64,000 bases of DNA, taken from assembly GCA_963728475.1 (NCBI GenBank), contig CAVSKL010000002.1, forward strand, positions 310,001 to 374,000, given 5' to 3'. Below the pieces are notes generated by a model. It did no database searches, was not told the DNA's origin, and saw only the letters and a list, made by a program, of their open reading frames with translations. This document shows positions 21,067-29,016 of the stretch, piece by piece. The stretch's first letter is position 1; each line of letters opens with the position of its first letter. This DNA is from CAVSKL01 sp963728475 [NCBI: Candidatus Eiseniibacteriota bacterium] (lineage in GTDB: Bacteria > Eisenbacteria > RBG-16-71-46 > JABDJR01). Both the position numbers and the translations under genes were made by a program.

Positions 21067-22308
21067 ATGAGCCAACGCAACGTCGTCATCACCGGTCTCG
21101 GAACCATCACTCCCATCGGCAACACGGTGGGGGAGTTCTGGGACGGCCTGGTCTCCGGGCGTAACGGGATCGCCACCGTCACCCGGTTCGATCCCTCGCG
21201 CATCGACACCCGCATGGGGGGCGAGGTGAAGGGGTTCGACCCCACCCGGTACATGGAGGTGAAGGACGCCCGGCGGGCCGATCGTTTCGTGCAATTCGCC
21301 ATGGGCGCCGCCCACCAGGCCATGAGCGACGCCGGGCTCGATACCGCCCCGGTGGAGCCGGAGCGCGGCGGGGTTCTCATCGGCACCGGGATCGGCGGCA
21401 TCGAGACCCTCGAGGCCCAGTACCGCATCATGACCGAGAAGGGGCCGGGCCGCGTCAGCCCCTTCTTCATACCCATGATGATCGCGAACATGGCGTCGGG
21501 CCAGGTCTCCATCCGGTGGAACCTGCGCGGGCCCAACTTCACCACCGTCTCCGCCTGCGCTTCCGGCGCCCACGCCGTCGGCGAGGCGTACCGCGCCATT
21601 CGCGACCGCGTCGCCGACGTCATGGTCTGCGGGGGGGCCGAGGCCACCATGACCGAACTCTGCTACGCGGGGTTCTGCTCCATGAAGGCCATGTCCACCC
21701 GCAACGACGACCCCGGCCGGGCCTCCCGCCCCTTCGATCTGGAGCGGGACGGGTTCGTGATGGGGGAGGGGGCGGGGGTGGTGGTGCTCGAGGAGGAAGG
21801 GCGCGCCCGCGCGCGGGGCGCCGCCATCTACGGACGGGTGGCGGGTTACGGCCTCACCGCCGACGCCCACCACATCACCGCGCCGGCTCCGGGCGGGGAG
21901 GGGGCGGCGCGAGCCATGAAGGCCGCCCTCGCCGACGCCGGCCTGAATCCGGAGGACGTGGGCTATATCAACGCCCACGGCACCTCCACCCCCCTCAACG
22001 ACCGGATGGAAACCGCCGCCGTCAAGCAGGTGTTCGGGGACCACGCTCGATCTCTCGCTCTCGCTTCGACCAAATCCATGACCGGCCACCTCCTGGGGGC
22101 GGCCGGCGGGATCGAGCTTGTGGCCACGGTTCTCGCCGTCAAGAACGGCGTCCTCCCCCCGACCATCAACTACGAGCACCCGGATCCGGAGTGCGACCTG
22201 GATTGTGTCCCCAACGAAGCTCGTGAGGTCACGATCCACGCCGCCCTCTCCAATTCGCTCGGGTTCGGCGGCCACAACGTGTCACTGGCGGTGCGCAGGT
22301 TCGATTAG
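21067..22308 (+). CDS. fabF: Beta-ketoacyl-ACP synthase II
   Basis: 413 residues of the KAS II type. Catalytic Cys in TVSACASGAHAVGEA, His in NAHGTSTPLND, and His in KSMTGHLLGAAGG. It catalyses malonyl-ACP condensation in elongation. The gene lies 66 nt after acpP in the classic order acpP-fabF-rnc. The bases just before the ATG show no strong Shine-Dalgarno; GAGGGAG is 36 bases away. Confidence 0.97.
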   Translation: MSQRNVVITGLGTITPIGNTVGEFWDGLVSGRNGIATVTRFDPSRIDTRMGGEVKGFDPTRYMEVKDARRADRFVQFAMGAAHQAMSDAGLDTAPVEPERGGVLIGTGIGGIETLEAQYRIMTEKGPGRVSPFFIPMMIANMASGQVSIRWNLRGPNFTTVSACASGAHAVGEAYRAIRDRVADVMVCGGAEATMTELCYAGFCSMKAMSTRNDDPGRASRPFDLERDGFVMGEGAGVVVLEEEGRARARGAAIYGRVAGYGLTADAHHITAPAPGGEGAARAMKAALADAGLNPEDVGYINAHGTSTPLNDRMETAAVKQVFGDHARSLALASTKSMTGHLLGAAGGIELVATVLAVKNGVLPPTINYEHPDPECDLDCVPNEAREVTIHAALSNSLGFGGHNVSLAVRRFD

Positions 22309-22356
22309 CACCCTTCGGGGGCGCCGGTTGGCTGCGTCGCCGCTCGGGAACCCGAG

Positions 22357-23118
22357 ATGGGCTTTCACGACCTCATGCGCCGCATGCGGCGCCGGCGACC
22401 GTGCGCGGTCTCCGATCCCGACCTGCTGCGGTCGTTGACCGATTTCGAGCGGCACATCCGCTACCGCTTCCGCGATCCCAACCTCGTGTGCTGGGCGCTC
22501 ACCCACCGCTCCTACTTCAACTGCAACGGTAACGATCTTCCCGGCTCCAACGAGCGGTTGGAGTTCCTGGGGGACTCCGTCCTGGAGCTGGTGGTAAACG
22601 AATACCTCTACCATCGGTTTCCCGACCAGGAAGAAGGGGAGCTGACCAAGAAGAAGTCGCTCCTGGTGAGCCGGGGGGTGCTGGCGGAGCAGGCCAAGCG
22701 GCTGAACCTGGGCCGGTACCTGTTCCTGAGCGAGGCGGAACGGGAGTCAGGGGGGTCGTTCCGGGCCTCCATCCTCGCCGACGGGTTCGAGGCGGTGATC
22801 GGCGCCATCTACCTGGACGGGGGGCTGGGCCGGGCCGCCCGCTTTGTGGTGCGGAACCTGCTCGGGGACGTGGACGGGATCCTGATCAACGAGAGCCACA
22901 TCAACTACAAGAGCATCCTCCAGGAACACGTCCAGGAGCGCTCCAAGACCTACCCCCGCTACCGGATCGTGAGCGAGTCCGGACCCGACCACCACAAGGT
23001 GTTCACGATCGAGGTCACGGTGCGGGGGGAACAGCTCGGGTTGGGAAAGGGGACCAACAAGAAGCGGGCCGAGCAGAACGCGGCCAAGAACTCCCTGGAG
23101 CGACTGGGACTGCTCTGA
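22357..23118 (+). CDS. rnc: Ribonuclease III
   Basis: 253 residues, slightly longer than the common 225-230 because of an Arg-rich N-terminal extension (MRRMRRRRPC). The catalytic signature is NERLEFLGDSVLELVVNEYL, with further acidic residues in ADGFEAVIGAIYLDGG. A double-stranded RNA-binding domain follows (~180-250). It cuts structured RNA, including rRNA precursors. It ends the fab cluster and converges with the next gene, leaving only 27 nt of GC-rich sequence between stops. Confidence 0.96.
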   Translation: MGFHDLMRRMRRRRPCAVSDPDLLRSLTDFERHIRYRFRDPNLVCWALTHRSYFNCNGNDLPGSNERLEFLGDSVLELVVNEYLYHRFPDQEEGELTKKKSLLVSRGVLAEQAKRLNLGRYLFLSEAERESGGSFRASILADGFEAVIGAIYLDGGLGRAARFVVRNLLGDVDGILINESHINYKSILQEHVQERSKTYPRYRIVSESGPDHHKVFTIEVTVRGEQLGLGKGTNKKRAEQNAAKNSLERLGLL

Positions 23119-23145
23119 GCGCGGCCCCCCTGCCGGGCCCCCGCG

Positions 23146-24657
23146 CTACTCGAAGTGGAGGGTGGTGCTCACCAGCACCCGGGTCTGACGCACCTTCTCG
23201 GTGGTGGTCACCGCCGGGTAAAACGTGGTCCCGTTCTCGTAGTTCGCCGGCGTCCGCCGCTCCCAGCTCCCGTACACCACCGCCGCGTCCAGGGTGAGCG
23301 CGTCCTGGAGGATCACTCCCGCTCCCGCGGTCACGAACTTCCGGTCGGAGACGATGTCTGCGAACGGATAGTCGCGGTAGACGATCGAGGCGTCGGTGGT
23401 GGTGTTGGGGTCGTTGTCGTCGGGTACGAACTGGAAGTCGGTGTCGGCGGCGATCAGCTTGTAGGGGAGCGGTTCGGTGAAGAAGCCGGCGCGGAGGCGG
23501 AGCGGCAGGGTGGGGATCTGGTATTCCCCGCCCAGGTTCACCGCCACCACCGAGCGGTAGGCCGGCTGCTCCTGGAAGGTGACCCCGCCGTCGTTGGAGG
23601 CGGGGGCGAGGATCTTCCCCTCGAAGTCGATCTGGCGGTAGTCGGTCCAGCGCACCCCGCCCGCGAGCAGGAGCCCGCTCCGCCCCCAGGAGAGCCCGCC
23701 CCGGAGCGACAACGGCAAGGTCATCTTGTCCTCGAAGCTCGATCGCCCCGTGTCGACCTTCTGCCAGTCCTCGAGCCGGGTGGAGGCGTCGCCGGTCCAG
23801 GTGAGCTTGGTGGGGAGGTCCACCACCGCGGCCAGGCGGACGCCGCTACCCAGGTAGCCCAGGATGCCGAAGGATCCGGTGTAGCCGTCCACGCTCTCGT
23901 GCCGGGTCACATCCTGGCGGAAGAGCCGCTCATCGGGGCTGGAGGGGTCGCCGAGGTCCAGTGTCACCCCGTTCCCGCCGGGGACCGCCCGGTAGTTGGC
24001 CAGGGTGAGCGACTCGTCGCTGTTTCCGGAGACGTAGGAGAGCGAGGCCCCCACCGAGATGTTGCGGGAGAGATCCCCGGACACCGCCGCCGTCCACTTG
24101 TTGAGCGTTCCGTTCCGGCTGTACTGCTCCAGCTCGAAGAGCCCGGGGGTGGAGCCGGCGGGAGCGATCGCGAAGCCCTCCCGGATCAGGTTGTCGTCCA
24201 GGTTCGCTCCCCGGTGGAAGCCGAACCCCAGCACCAGGCTTCCGCGATAGGTGGGAATCGGGTAGGCGAGGGCGATGTGGTCGAGCCGGGTGGCGGTGGC
24301 GTTGTCGCTCCGTCGCGCGAAGTGGGTGACGGTGTGGGTGGCGTCGTCGTAGGCGAGGCCGCCGGAAAGCTCCACCCGCCGGATCTGGGCCAGCCCCGCC
24401 GGATTGTAGGCGAGCGCGGTCACGTCCTCGGACACCGCCGAGTACGCGCCCCCCATGCCCAGGGCCCGCGCCCCCATGCCGAAGACGTCGGTCTCCTGGA
24501 GTTCCACCGGGGTCTTGACGCCCTGTGCGCGGGCGTCGCCCGCCCCCAGCACGCCCGCCGCCGCCAGGAGCCATCCCAGGCCTCGGAGCCGGCGCCCGAA
24601 CTCCCCGGGGCGCGCCCGGGAGGCCTTGAACCCCGTCCCGTCCTCCGTCCGCGTCAT
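23146..24657 (-). CDS. PorV/FadL-like outer-membrane beta-barrel protein
   Basis: 503 residues. A signal peptide (GLGWLLAAAGVLGAGDARA) precedes a segment GMGARALGMGGAYSAVSEDV then TALAYNPAGLAQ, the hallmark of the OmpP1/FadL/PorV group. The rest alternates short beta strands and turns and ends in an aromatic residue rule (STTLHFE is close, with Phe then Glu). PorV shuttles type IX substrates in Bacteroidota; FadL members take up hydrophobic molecules. I cannot choose, but the presence of sprA and a C25 substrate in the window favours a PorV-type role. The ATG overlaps the stop of the CxxCH lipoprotein gene (ATGA). Confidence 0.78.
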   Translation of the reverse strand: MTRTEDGTGFKASRARPGEFGRRLRGLGWLLAAAGVLGAGDARAQGVKTPVELQETDVFGMGARALGMGGAYSAVSEDVTALAYNPAGLAQIRRVELSGGLAYDDATHTVTHFARRSDNATATRLDHIALAYPIPTYRGSLVLGFGFHRGANLDDNLIREGFAIAPAGSTPGLFELEQYSRNGTLNKWTAAVSGDLSRNISVGASLSYVSGNSDESLTLANYRAVPGGNGVTLDLGDPSSPDERLFRQDVTRHESVDGYTGSFGILGYLGSGVRLAAVVDLPTKLTWTGDASTRLEDWQKVDTGRSSFEDKMTLPLSLRGGLSWGRSGLLLAGGVRWTDYRQIDFEGKILAPASNDGGVTFQEQPAYRSVVAVNLGGEYQIPTLPLRLRAGFFTEPLPYKLIAADTDFQFVPDDNDPNTTTDASIVYRDYPFADIVSDRKFVTAGAGVILQDALTLDAAVVYGSWERRTPANYENGTTFYPAVTTTEKVRQTRVLVSTTLHFE

Positions 24658-25271
24658 CGTCCACCTCCCTGGTCGGGCTTGTCCTTGGGCTTGTCCTTCC
24701 CGCTGTCGGTGTCCTTGGCCGGGGGCGGCGGGGGAGCGGGGGATGGGGTCGGCTTGTCGTTCTTCATGGTGCGGCCGGGCTGGGGGCCGGTCTTGGGCTC
24801 GTCGGGGCCGCTCTGCGGGGAGGGGCGAAGGTTGCTGCCGGGGGTGGGGCCGGCGGCGGGGGGCGCGGTGATGGCGGGAAGGCCCGACGGGATCCCCGCT
24901 CCCCGGGTGTCGCCCCGGGAACCCACGTTCCGGTCCTCGCCGCCGGCCACGGTGCCGGCGGGGCTCGAGCCGTCGCCGCCGTGTCCGCCGCTGTAATACG
25001 GGTTGCCCGGGCCGCCGCAGTCGGCCACCCACCAGGGACAGCCGTAGTAGTCAGCGAACCAGCCGCTGGTGTAGCCGTAGGAATCCGGGGTGAGGGGGGC
25101 GGCGAAGCCCTGGGAATGGCAGGAGGCGCAGTCCGAGGCCAGGTAGTCCTGGCCGTGGGTCTGGGTGACGTCGGTCGCGGGGTGCCTGACCATGGTGTAG
25201 CACCCGCCGAGGGCGAGGAGCCCCGCGACGACCAGGGGTAGCCTGAACGTCAATCCCTTGAAATCACGCAC
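24654..25271 (-). CDS. Lipoprotein with single CxxCH motif and Pro/Lys-rich tail, unknown function
   Basis: 205 residues. A lipobox LALGGC gives lipidation at about Cys24. Near residue 48 is DCASCHSQGF, a c-type heme attachment motif, then a Tyr/Trp/Gly-rich stretch (GWFADYYGCPWW) and a long low-complexity tail rich in Pro, Gly, Lys and Asp. A distal heme ligand such as Met is not obvious; the His residues nearby could serve. It may be a small periplasm-facing cytochrome or a zinc/disulfide site. It precedes the barrel gene with a 4-nt overlap, so both are likely partners. It is divergent from the ECF sigma gene 140 nt away. Confidence 0.72.
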   Translation of the reverse strand: MRDFKGLTFRLPLVVAGLLALGGCYTMVRHPATDVTQTHGQDYLASDCASCHSQGFAAPLTPDSYGYTSGWFADYYGCPWWVADCGGPGNPYYSGGHGGDGSSPAGTVAGGEDRNVGSRGDTRGAGIPSGLPAITAPPAAGPTPGSNLRPSPQSGPDEPKTGPQPGRTMKNDKPTPSPAPPPPPAKDTDSGKDKPKDKPDQGGGR

Positions 25272-25368
25272 ATTACACCTCCCGAGGGGCCCGGCCTCGA
25301 TTTCGCCTACTATGATACCCTTCCCGAGGACGGTTGTGTTCCCCGAAACCCCCCTTTTTACCCGACTT

Positions 25369-25379
25369 GGAACCGTTCC
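25369..25379 (+). promoter_or_regulatory. GGAAC-C-GTTCC palindrome, possible ECF -35 box
   Basis: A perfect 5-bp inverted repeat 33 nt before the sigma-factor GTG. GGAAC is the usual -35 core of ECF-sigma promoters, so autoregulation is possible. No convincing -10 partner is visible, and a start at the expected distance would fall at the ribosome site. Weak evidence. Confidence 0.22.
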
Positions 25380-25411
25380 GGGCGGGCGGGGTACGAAACC
25401 CCGGAGGACCC

Positions 25412-26038
25412 GTGAGTCGGATGGAGGCGCGTCTGGAGACCCGAGCCTTCTATCAGGAACTCTCGGATGAAGACCTGATGGATCACGTGGTGGCGGGCAG
25501 GGAGCTGGCGTTCGCCTGCCTGGTGGATCGATACAAGAATCGGATCCAGAACGTGGTCTTCCGGTACATCCGCGATTTCCAGCGCTCCGAGGACCTGGCC
25601 CAGGAGGCCTTCGTCCGGGTCTACCTGCATCGCGAGCGATACCGGAAGACCGGGAAATTCTCGACCTGGATCTTCACCATCGCGGTGAACCTGGCCAAGA
25701 ACGAGATCCGGCGGAAGGTCCGCCTGAGGAACGTCCTCAGCCTGGACCACCTGACCGAGGTCATGGGGTCGGTGGAGCCCATGATCCCGGACGACGACCA
25801 GCCGCGGACCGACCGGCGGGTTGAGAAGGATCAGACGAACCGGGTGGTGGCCCGGGCCATCACCAAGCTGCCCGAGGTGTACCGGGAGGCGCTGGTGCTC
25901 CGGGACATCGAAGGGCTCTCCTACGACGAGATCGGGGAGATCCTGGACGTTCCCGGGGGCACGGTCCGGTCCCGGATCAACCGGGCCCGGCTGATGCTTC
26001 GGGACAAACTCAAGAATTTCGCCCGGGACGAGCTGTAA
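25412..26038 (+). CDS. ECF-type RNA polymerase sigma factor
   Basis: 208 residues from GTG 25412, which has GGAGG four bases upstream; an ATG nine bases later is possible. Region 2 is clear (FACLVDRYKNRI, then RSEDLAQEAFVRVY and GKFSTWIFTIAVNLAKNEIRR), then an acidic linker and region 4 (LPEVYREALVLRDIEGLSYDEIGEIL with GTVRSRINRAR). It resembles the RpoE-like group. The next gene encodes a zinc anti-sigma factor and the one after it an HtrA-fold protein, so this is an envelope-stress-style regulon by context. Confidence 0.95.
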   Translation: MSRMEARLETRAFYQELSDEDLMDHVVAGRELAFACLVDRYKNRIQNVVFRYIRDFQRSEDLAQEAFVRVYLHRERYRKTGKFSTWIFTIAVNLAKNEIRRKVRLRNVLSLDHLTEVMGSVEPMIPDDDQPRTDRRVEKDQTNRVVARAITKLPEVYREALVLRDIEGLSYDEIGEILDVPGGTVRSRINRARLMLRDKLKNFARDEL

Positions 26039-26118
26039 AACCGCTCCGGACGGGCGTGGAAGTCAAGAACCTCGTATGAAGCGTGGCTAGAACCGGGGAG
26101 TTCTCAAGGAGTCTCATC

Positions 26119-26805
26119 ATGAGCGCCTGCGACCGCGTCGAAACCCTCCTCAGCGCCTACCTGGAACGGGAAGCCTCCCCCGCCGAAGTCCGGTTCGTGG
26201 ACGGCCACCTCACCGTGTGCCGGCGGTGCCGCGACCTGCTCGAGGAGACCGCCGCCCTTCTCGAACGTTTGCCCCGGCTCCCCCGGACCCGGGTGTCCCC
26301 CGGATTCACCGACCGCGTGCTGGCGGAGGTCCGGAACGCTCCCGCCGCCGGTCTCGAGGTCCCGGTGGTCCCGATGCCGCGTCCGGCGATCGCCTCCTGG
26401 GCGGCCCCGTTGGCGGCGGCGGCGGCGGTGGCGGTGGCGCTCCTCGGGATCGGCCGGCTCACCGCGCCCGCCTCCTCGTTGAGCGCCCGGGCGCCGGCGG
26501 TCTCCGCCCCCGCCCCCGACCTGGACCAGCGGCTGGCCCACGACGTGGCCGCCATGACCGTGCGCGATGCCGCTCCCGGGCCGTCCTCCCCCCTGGCCGG
26601 GCTGAATCCTCCCCCGGTGGCCAGCCTCACCGACCTCCGTCCCGACCTGGCCGGCAAGACCGAGGCCGCCGGGGAGCCCCTGGGCATGGCCGGCGACGCC
26701 TACGTCCTGGAGGACTGGATGCTGCGTGAGCCCGCCGGCGGCGGCCGGCCCGTGCTTACCCGGGTGGGCGCCGACCCCGCGGCCAAGGTGATGGTGACCT
26801 TCTGA
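26119..26805 (+). CDS. Membrane-anchored zinc-finger anti-sigma factor
   Basis: 228 residues from ATG 26119 (AAGGAG six bases upstream). The N-terminus MSACDRVETLLSAYLERE and GHLTVCRRC give the ZAS motif His-x3-Cys-x2-Cys that clamps an ECF sigma. One membrane helix (about 98-118, Ala/Val-rich) is followed by a roughly 110-residue Pro/Ala-rich periplasmic part with no domain I recognise. It would hold the upstream sigma factor at the membrane until degraded or changed. The stop overlaps the ATG of the HtrA-like gene by 1 nt. Confidence 0.9.
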   Translation: MSACDRVETLLSAYLEREASPAEVRFVDGHLTVCRRCRDLLEETAALLERLPRLPRTRVSPGFTDRVLAEVRNAPAAGLEVPVVPMPRPAIASWAAPLAAAAAVAVALLGIGRLTAPASSLSARAPAVSAPAPDLDQRLAHDVAAMTVRDAAPGPSSPLAGLNPPPVASLTDLRPDLAGKTEAAGEPLGMAGDAYVLEDWMLREPAGGGRPVLTRVGADPAAKVMVTF

Positions 26806-27962
26806 TGCGATTCGCGGGCCGGGTACTGATCCTGGCGGCGCTCCTCGCCCTCCCCGCGGCGGGGACCCGGGCGGCCCCGGCCGCGCACCCGTCGTTTCCC
26901 GATCTCACCCGCGGGGTGGCCCGGGCCGCCGCCGGGGCCTCGGACCATCTGGTCCGGGTCATCCGGACGGCGCAATGGCCCTCCGGCCGGACCCCCCGCG
27001 AACCGGGGCGGATCATCGGGACCGGGGTGGCACTGGGCCAAGGGCGCATTCTGACCTGTGCGGGGGTGGTGGGTCCCGCCTCCGAGGTCCTGGTGAGCGC
27101 GGCGGAAGGGGATACCCTGCCCGCCAAGGTGCTGGGGGTGGACCGGCGCACCAACGTGGCGGTGCTCGACTGCCCCGGGCTCAGCGTCTCCCCCATGCCG
27201 CTGGCCAAGGACTCGATCCTCTTTCCCGGCGACCTGGTGGTGGCGGTGGGACTCGGCCCCCCCGGAGGGCCCCAGGCCAGCTTCGGCACCGTGGTGCTGG
27301 TGGAAGGACCCAGCCTGGGCTACAGCGAGGTGGAGATGGTGCAGGTCACCGCTCCCGTCTTTCCCGGCTTCACCGGCGGCGCCCTCCTCGACCGGCAGGG
27401 GAGGATGGTGGGGATGATCTCCGGGCGGCTGGAGATCGATCCCGCCCATGCCATCGTTCCCACCGGCACCGACCTGGTCGCCGGCTACCTCCAGCACGGC
27501 CGGGTGGCCACCACCGATCCCAGCGCCGCCACCCTCGCTCTGCCGGTGAGCCACGCGGTGGAGATCGCCCAGGAGCTGGCCGACCACGGGTACGTGGAGC
27601 GGGGCTATCTGGGGGTCCAGGTGGAACTCACCGACGCCGCCCGGCCCCGCGACCGCATGCTCCGGGGGGTGCTGGTTCACCGGGTGGTGGCGGGGGGGCC
27701 CGCCTCGGGGGTGGGAATCATCCCCGGCGACGTCATCCTCGACTACGCCGGCGCGCGGGTGCAGAGCCCCCAGGACCTCTCGTTCCTGGTGGCGGCCACC
27801 GTGCCCGGTTCCGACGTCCCCGTCCGTTACGTGCGGCGCGGGCGGCGCTACGAGATCTACGTCTCCATCACCCGCGCCCCCGACCTCGATTGGACCCCGG
27901 ACATGGACGCCACCCTGGCCGGCCGGGCGGTGGAGGCGGGGGTCGCGCCCACGGTTCGCTGA
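26805..27962 (+). CDS. HtrA/DegS-fold protein with PDZ domain, catalytic triad replaced (pseudoprotease)
   Basis: 385 residues with a signal peptide (1-23), a trypsin-like double barrel (about 45-240) and one PDZ domain (about 270-350, GYLGVQVELTDA and GIIPGDVILDYAGARV). Where active HtrA has TNNHVV it has TCAGVV (His to Gly87). Where active HtrA has TDLALL it has TNVAVL (Asp to Asn117). Where active HtrA has GNSGGP it has GFTGGA (Ser to Thr190). All three catalytic residues are thus lost while the fold motifs remain. It is likely a periplasmic peptide sensor or scaffold. The 1-nt overlap (TGATG) with the anti-sigma gene suggests it acts in that pathway. Confidence 0.9.
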   Translation: MRFAGRVLILAALLALPAAGTRAAPAAHPSFPDLTRGVARAAAGASDHLVRVIRTAQWPSGRTPREPGRIIGTGVALGQGRILTCAGVVGPASEVLVSAAEGDTLPAKVLGVDRRTNVAVLDCPGLSVSPMPLAKDSILFPGDLVVAVGLGPPGGPQASFGTVVLVEGPSLGYSEVEMVQVTAPVFPGFTGGALLDRQGRMVGMISGRLEIDPAHAIVPTGTDLVAGYLQHGRVATTDPSAATLALPVSHAVEIAQELADHGYVERGYLGVQVELTDAARPRDRMLRGVLVHRVVAGGPASGVGIIPGDVILDYAGARVQSPQDLSFLVAATVPGSDVPVRYVRRGRRYEIYVSITRAPDLDWTPDMDATLAGRAVEAGVAPTVR

Positions 27963-27965
27963 CCC

Positions 27966-27971
27966 TATACT
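27966..27971 (+). promoter_or_regulatory. TATACT -10 element placed for a leaderless transcript
   Basis: A near-consensus -10 hexamer ends 7 nt before the ATG at 27979, so transcription would begin at or beside the start codon. The intervening bases are seven C, with no Shine-Dalgarno. No -35 is visible at 16-18 nt. Confidence 0.38.
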
Positions 27972-27978
27972 CCCCCCC

Positions 27979-29016
27979 ATGGCACGGAGGACGACGGGGC
28001 GGATCGCCGTCTCATGCTGGGTGGGGGTCCTGGCCCTGGCCGCGCTCGCCTGCGGCCATCGCACCCCGCCGGGGGCGGTGGGGGCCAACGACGAGATCTC
28101 GGTCCTCACCAACGCCCCCCGCACGGGACCGGCGGTGAGCGCGCTCTCCCACGTCTACGCCTATCCGGTCCAGACCGGTCCCACCCGGTACAAGGGGTCC
28201 GACCCCGCGTTCCGGCTCGACTTCCCCCCCTTCCGCCGCTTTCGCACCTACCAGTGGGTGAAGAACCAGATCTTCGCGGTGGACATGTCCCGGGACGACG
28301 ATCTCGCCCACGCCGTTCCCGGCTACCTGGGCGACGCCGGCAAGGACCGGCTCCAGCGGAAGGAGCCGTTCCACTTCCTGGCCCGGGACCGCTGGGCCAC
28401 CGGCCAGACCTCTCTGTTCGCGGTGGCGTGGTCCGAGGCCGGCCTCCGGGCCCTGTTCACCGGCCCCGACTCCACCGACCTCCGGCGCGAGTACGCGCAG
28501 GCGGTGGTGGACGGCCTCACCAAGACCATGTACGACACCGGCGAGGAGCTCGACCTGGAGCGCGAGGTGTCGGCCCGGTACGGCTGGACCCTGCGGCTCC
28601 TGAACGGTTTTTTCGCCGCCCAGGACACCGCCCGCGGGAACTTCGTGAAGTTCAACGCCGCCGATCCGGTCCGCCTCGTCCTCGTCCACTGGGTGGACGG
28701 GGAGCTGCCGCTCGCGCCCGCGCCGTGGGACTCGGTGCTCGGCCGGGTGCTCACCGTGTACAACGACGGCGACTTCGTCATGGACGAGTTCACCCGGGTG
28801 TTCCCCGCGGTCTTCCAGGGGGAGCCCGCGCTCAAGTGGGAGGGGATCTGGCAGAACGAGAAGTACGTGATCGGCGGACCGTTCCGCGCCTTCGCCTTCC
28901 ATCGTGACGGCCGGTCCTATCTCCTGGTGGGCCAGGTGTTCGCGCCCGGCCAGGACAAGGTCCCCATGCTCCGGCAGGTCGAGGCCATGCTCACCACCTT
29001 CCGGCTGGTCCGATAG
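27979..29016 (+). CDS. DUF4837 family lipoprotein
   Basis: 345 residues. The signal ends in a lipobox (ALAALACG), so it is anchored by Cys25 or so. The middle and C-terminal parts (NQIFAVDMSRDD, VYNDGDFVMDEFTRVFPAVFQ, KWEGIWQNEKYVIGGPFRAFAF) match what I know of DUF4837 proteins, which occur widely in Bacteroidota and relatives and have no known function. There is no ribosome site; see the -10 element just upstream. Its last base abuts the GTG of aroB. Confidence 0.8.
   Translation: MARRTTGRIAVSCWVGVLALAALACGHRTPPGAVGANDEISVLTNAPRTGPAVSALSHVYAYPVQTGPTRYKGSDPAFRLDFPPFRRFRTYQWVKNQIFAVDMSRDDDLAHAVPGYLGDAGKDRLQRKEPFHFLARDRWATGQTSLFAVAWSEAGLRALFTGPDSTDLRREYAQAVVDGLTKTMYDTGEELDLEREVSARYGWTLRLLNGFFAAQDTARGNFVKFNAADPVRLVLVHWVDGELPLAPAPWDSVLGRVLTVYNDGDFVMDEFTRVFPAVFQGEPALKWEGIWQNEKYVIGGPFRAFAFHRDGRSYLLVGQVFAPGQDKVPMLRQVEAMLTTFRLVR

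Noticed and set aside
26805-27962. Annotating the HtrA-like gene as an active serine protease
   Set aside because: His, Asp and Ser positions are Gly, Asn and Thr in otherwise alignable motifs.
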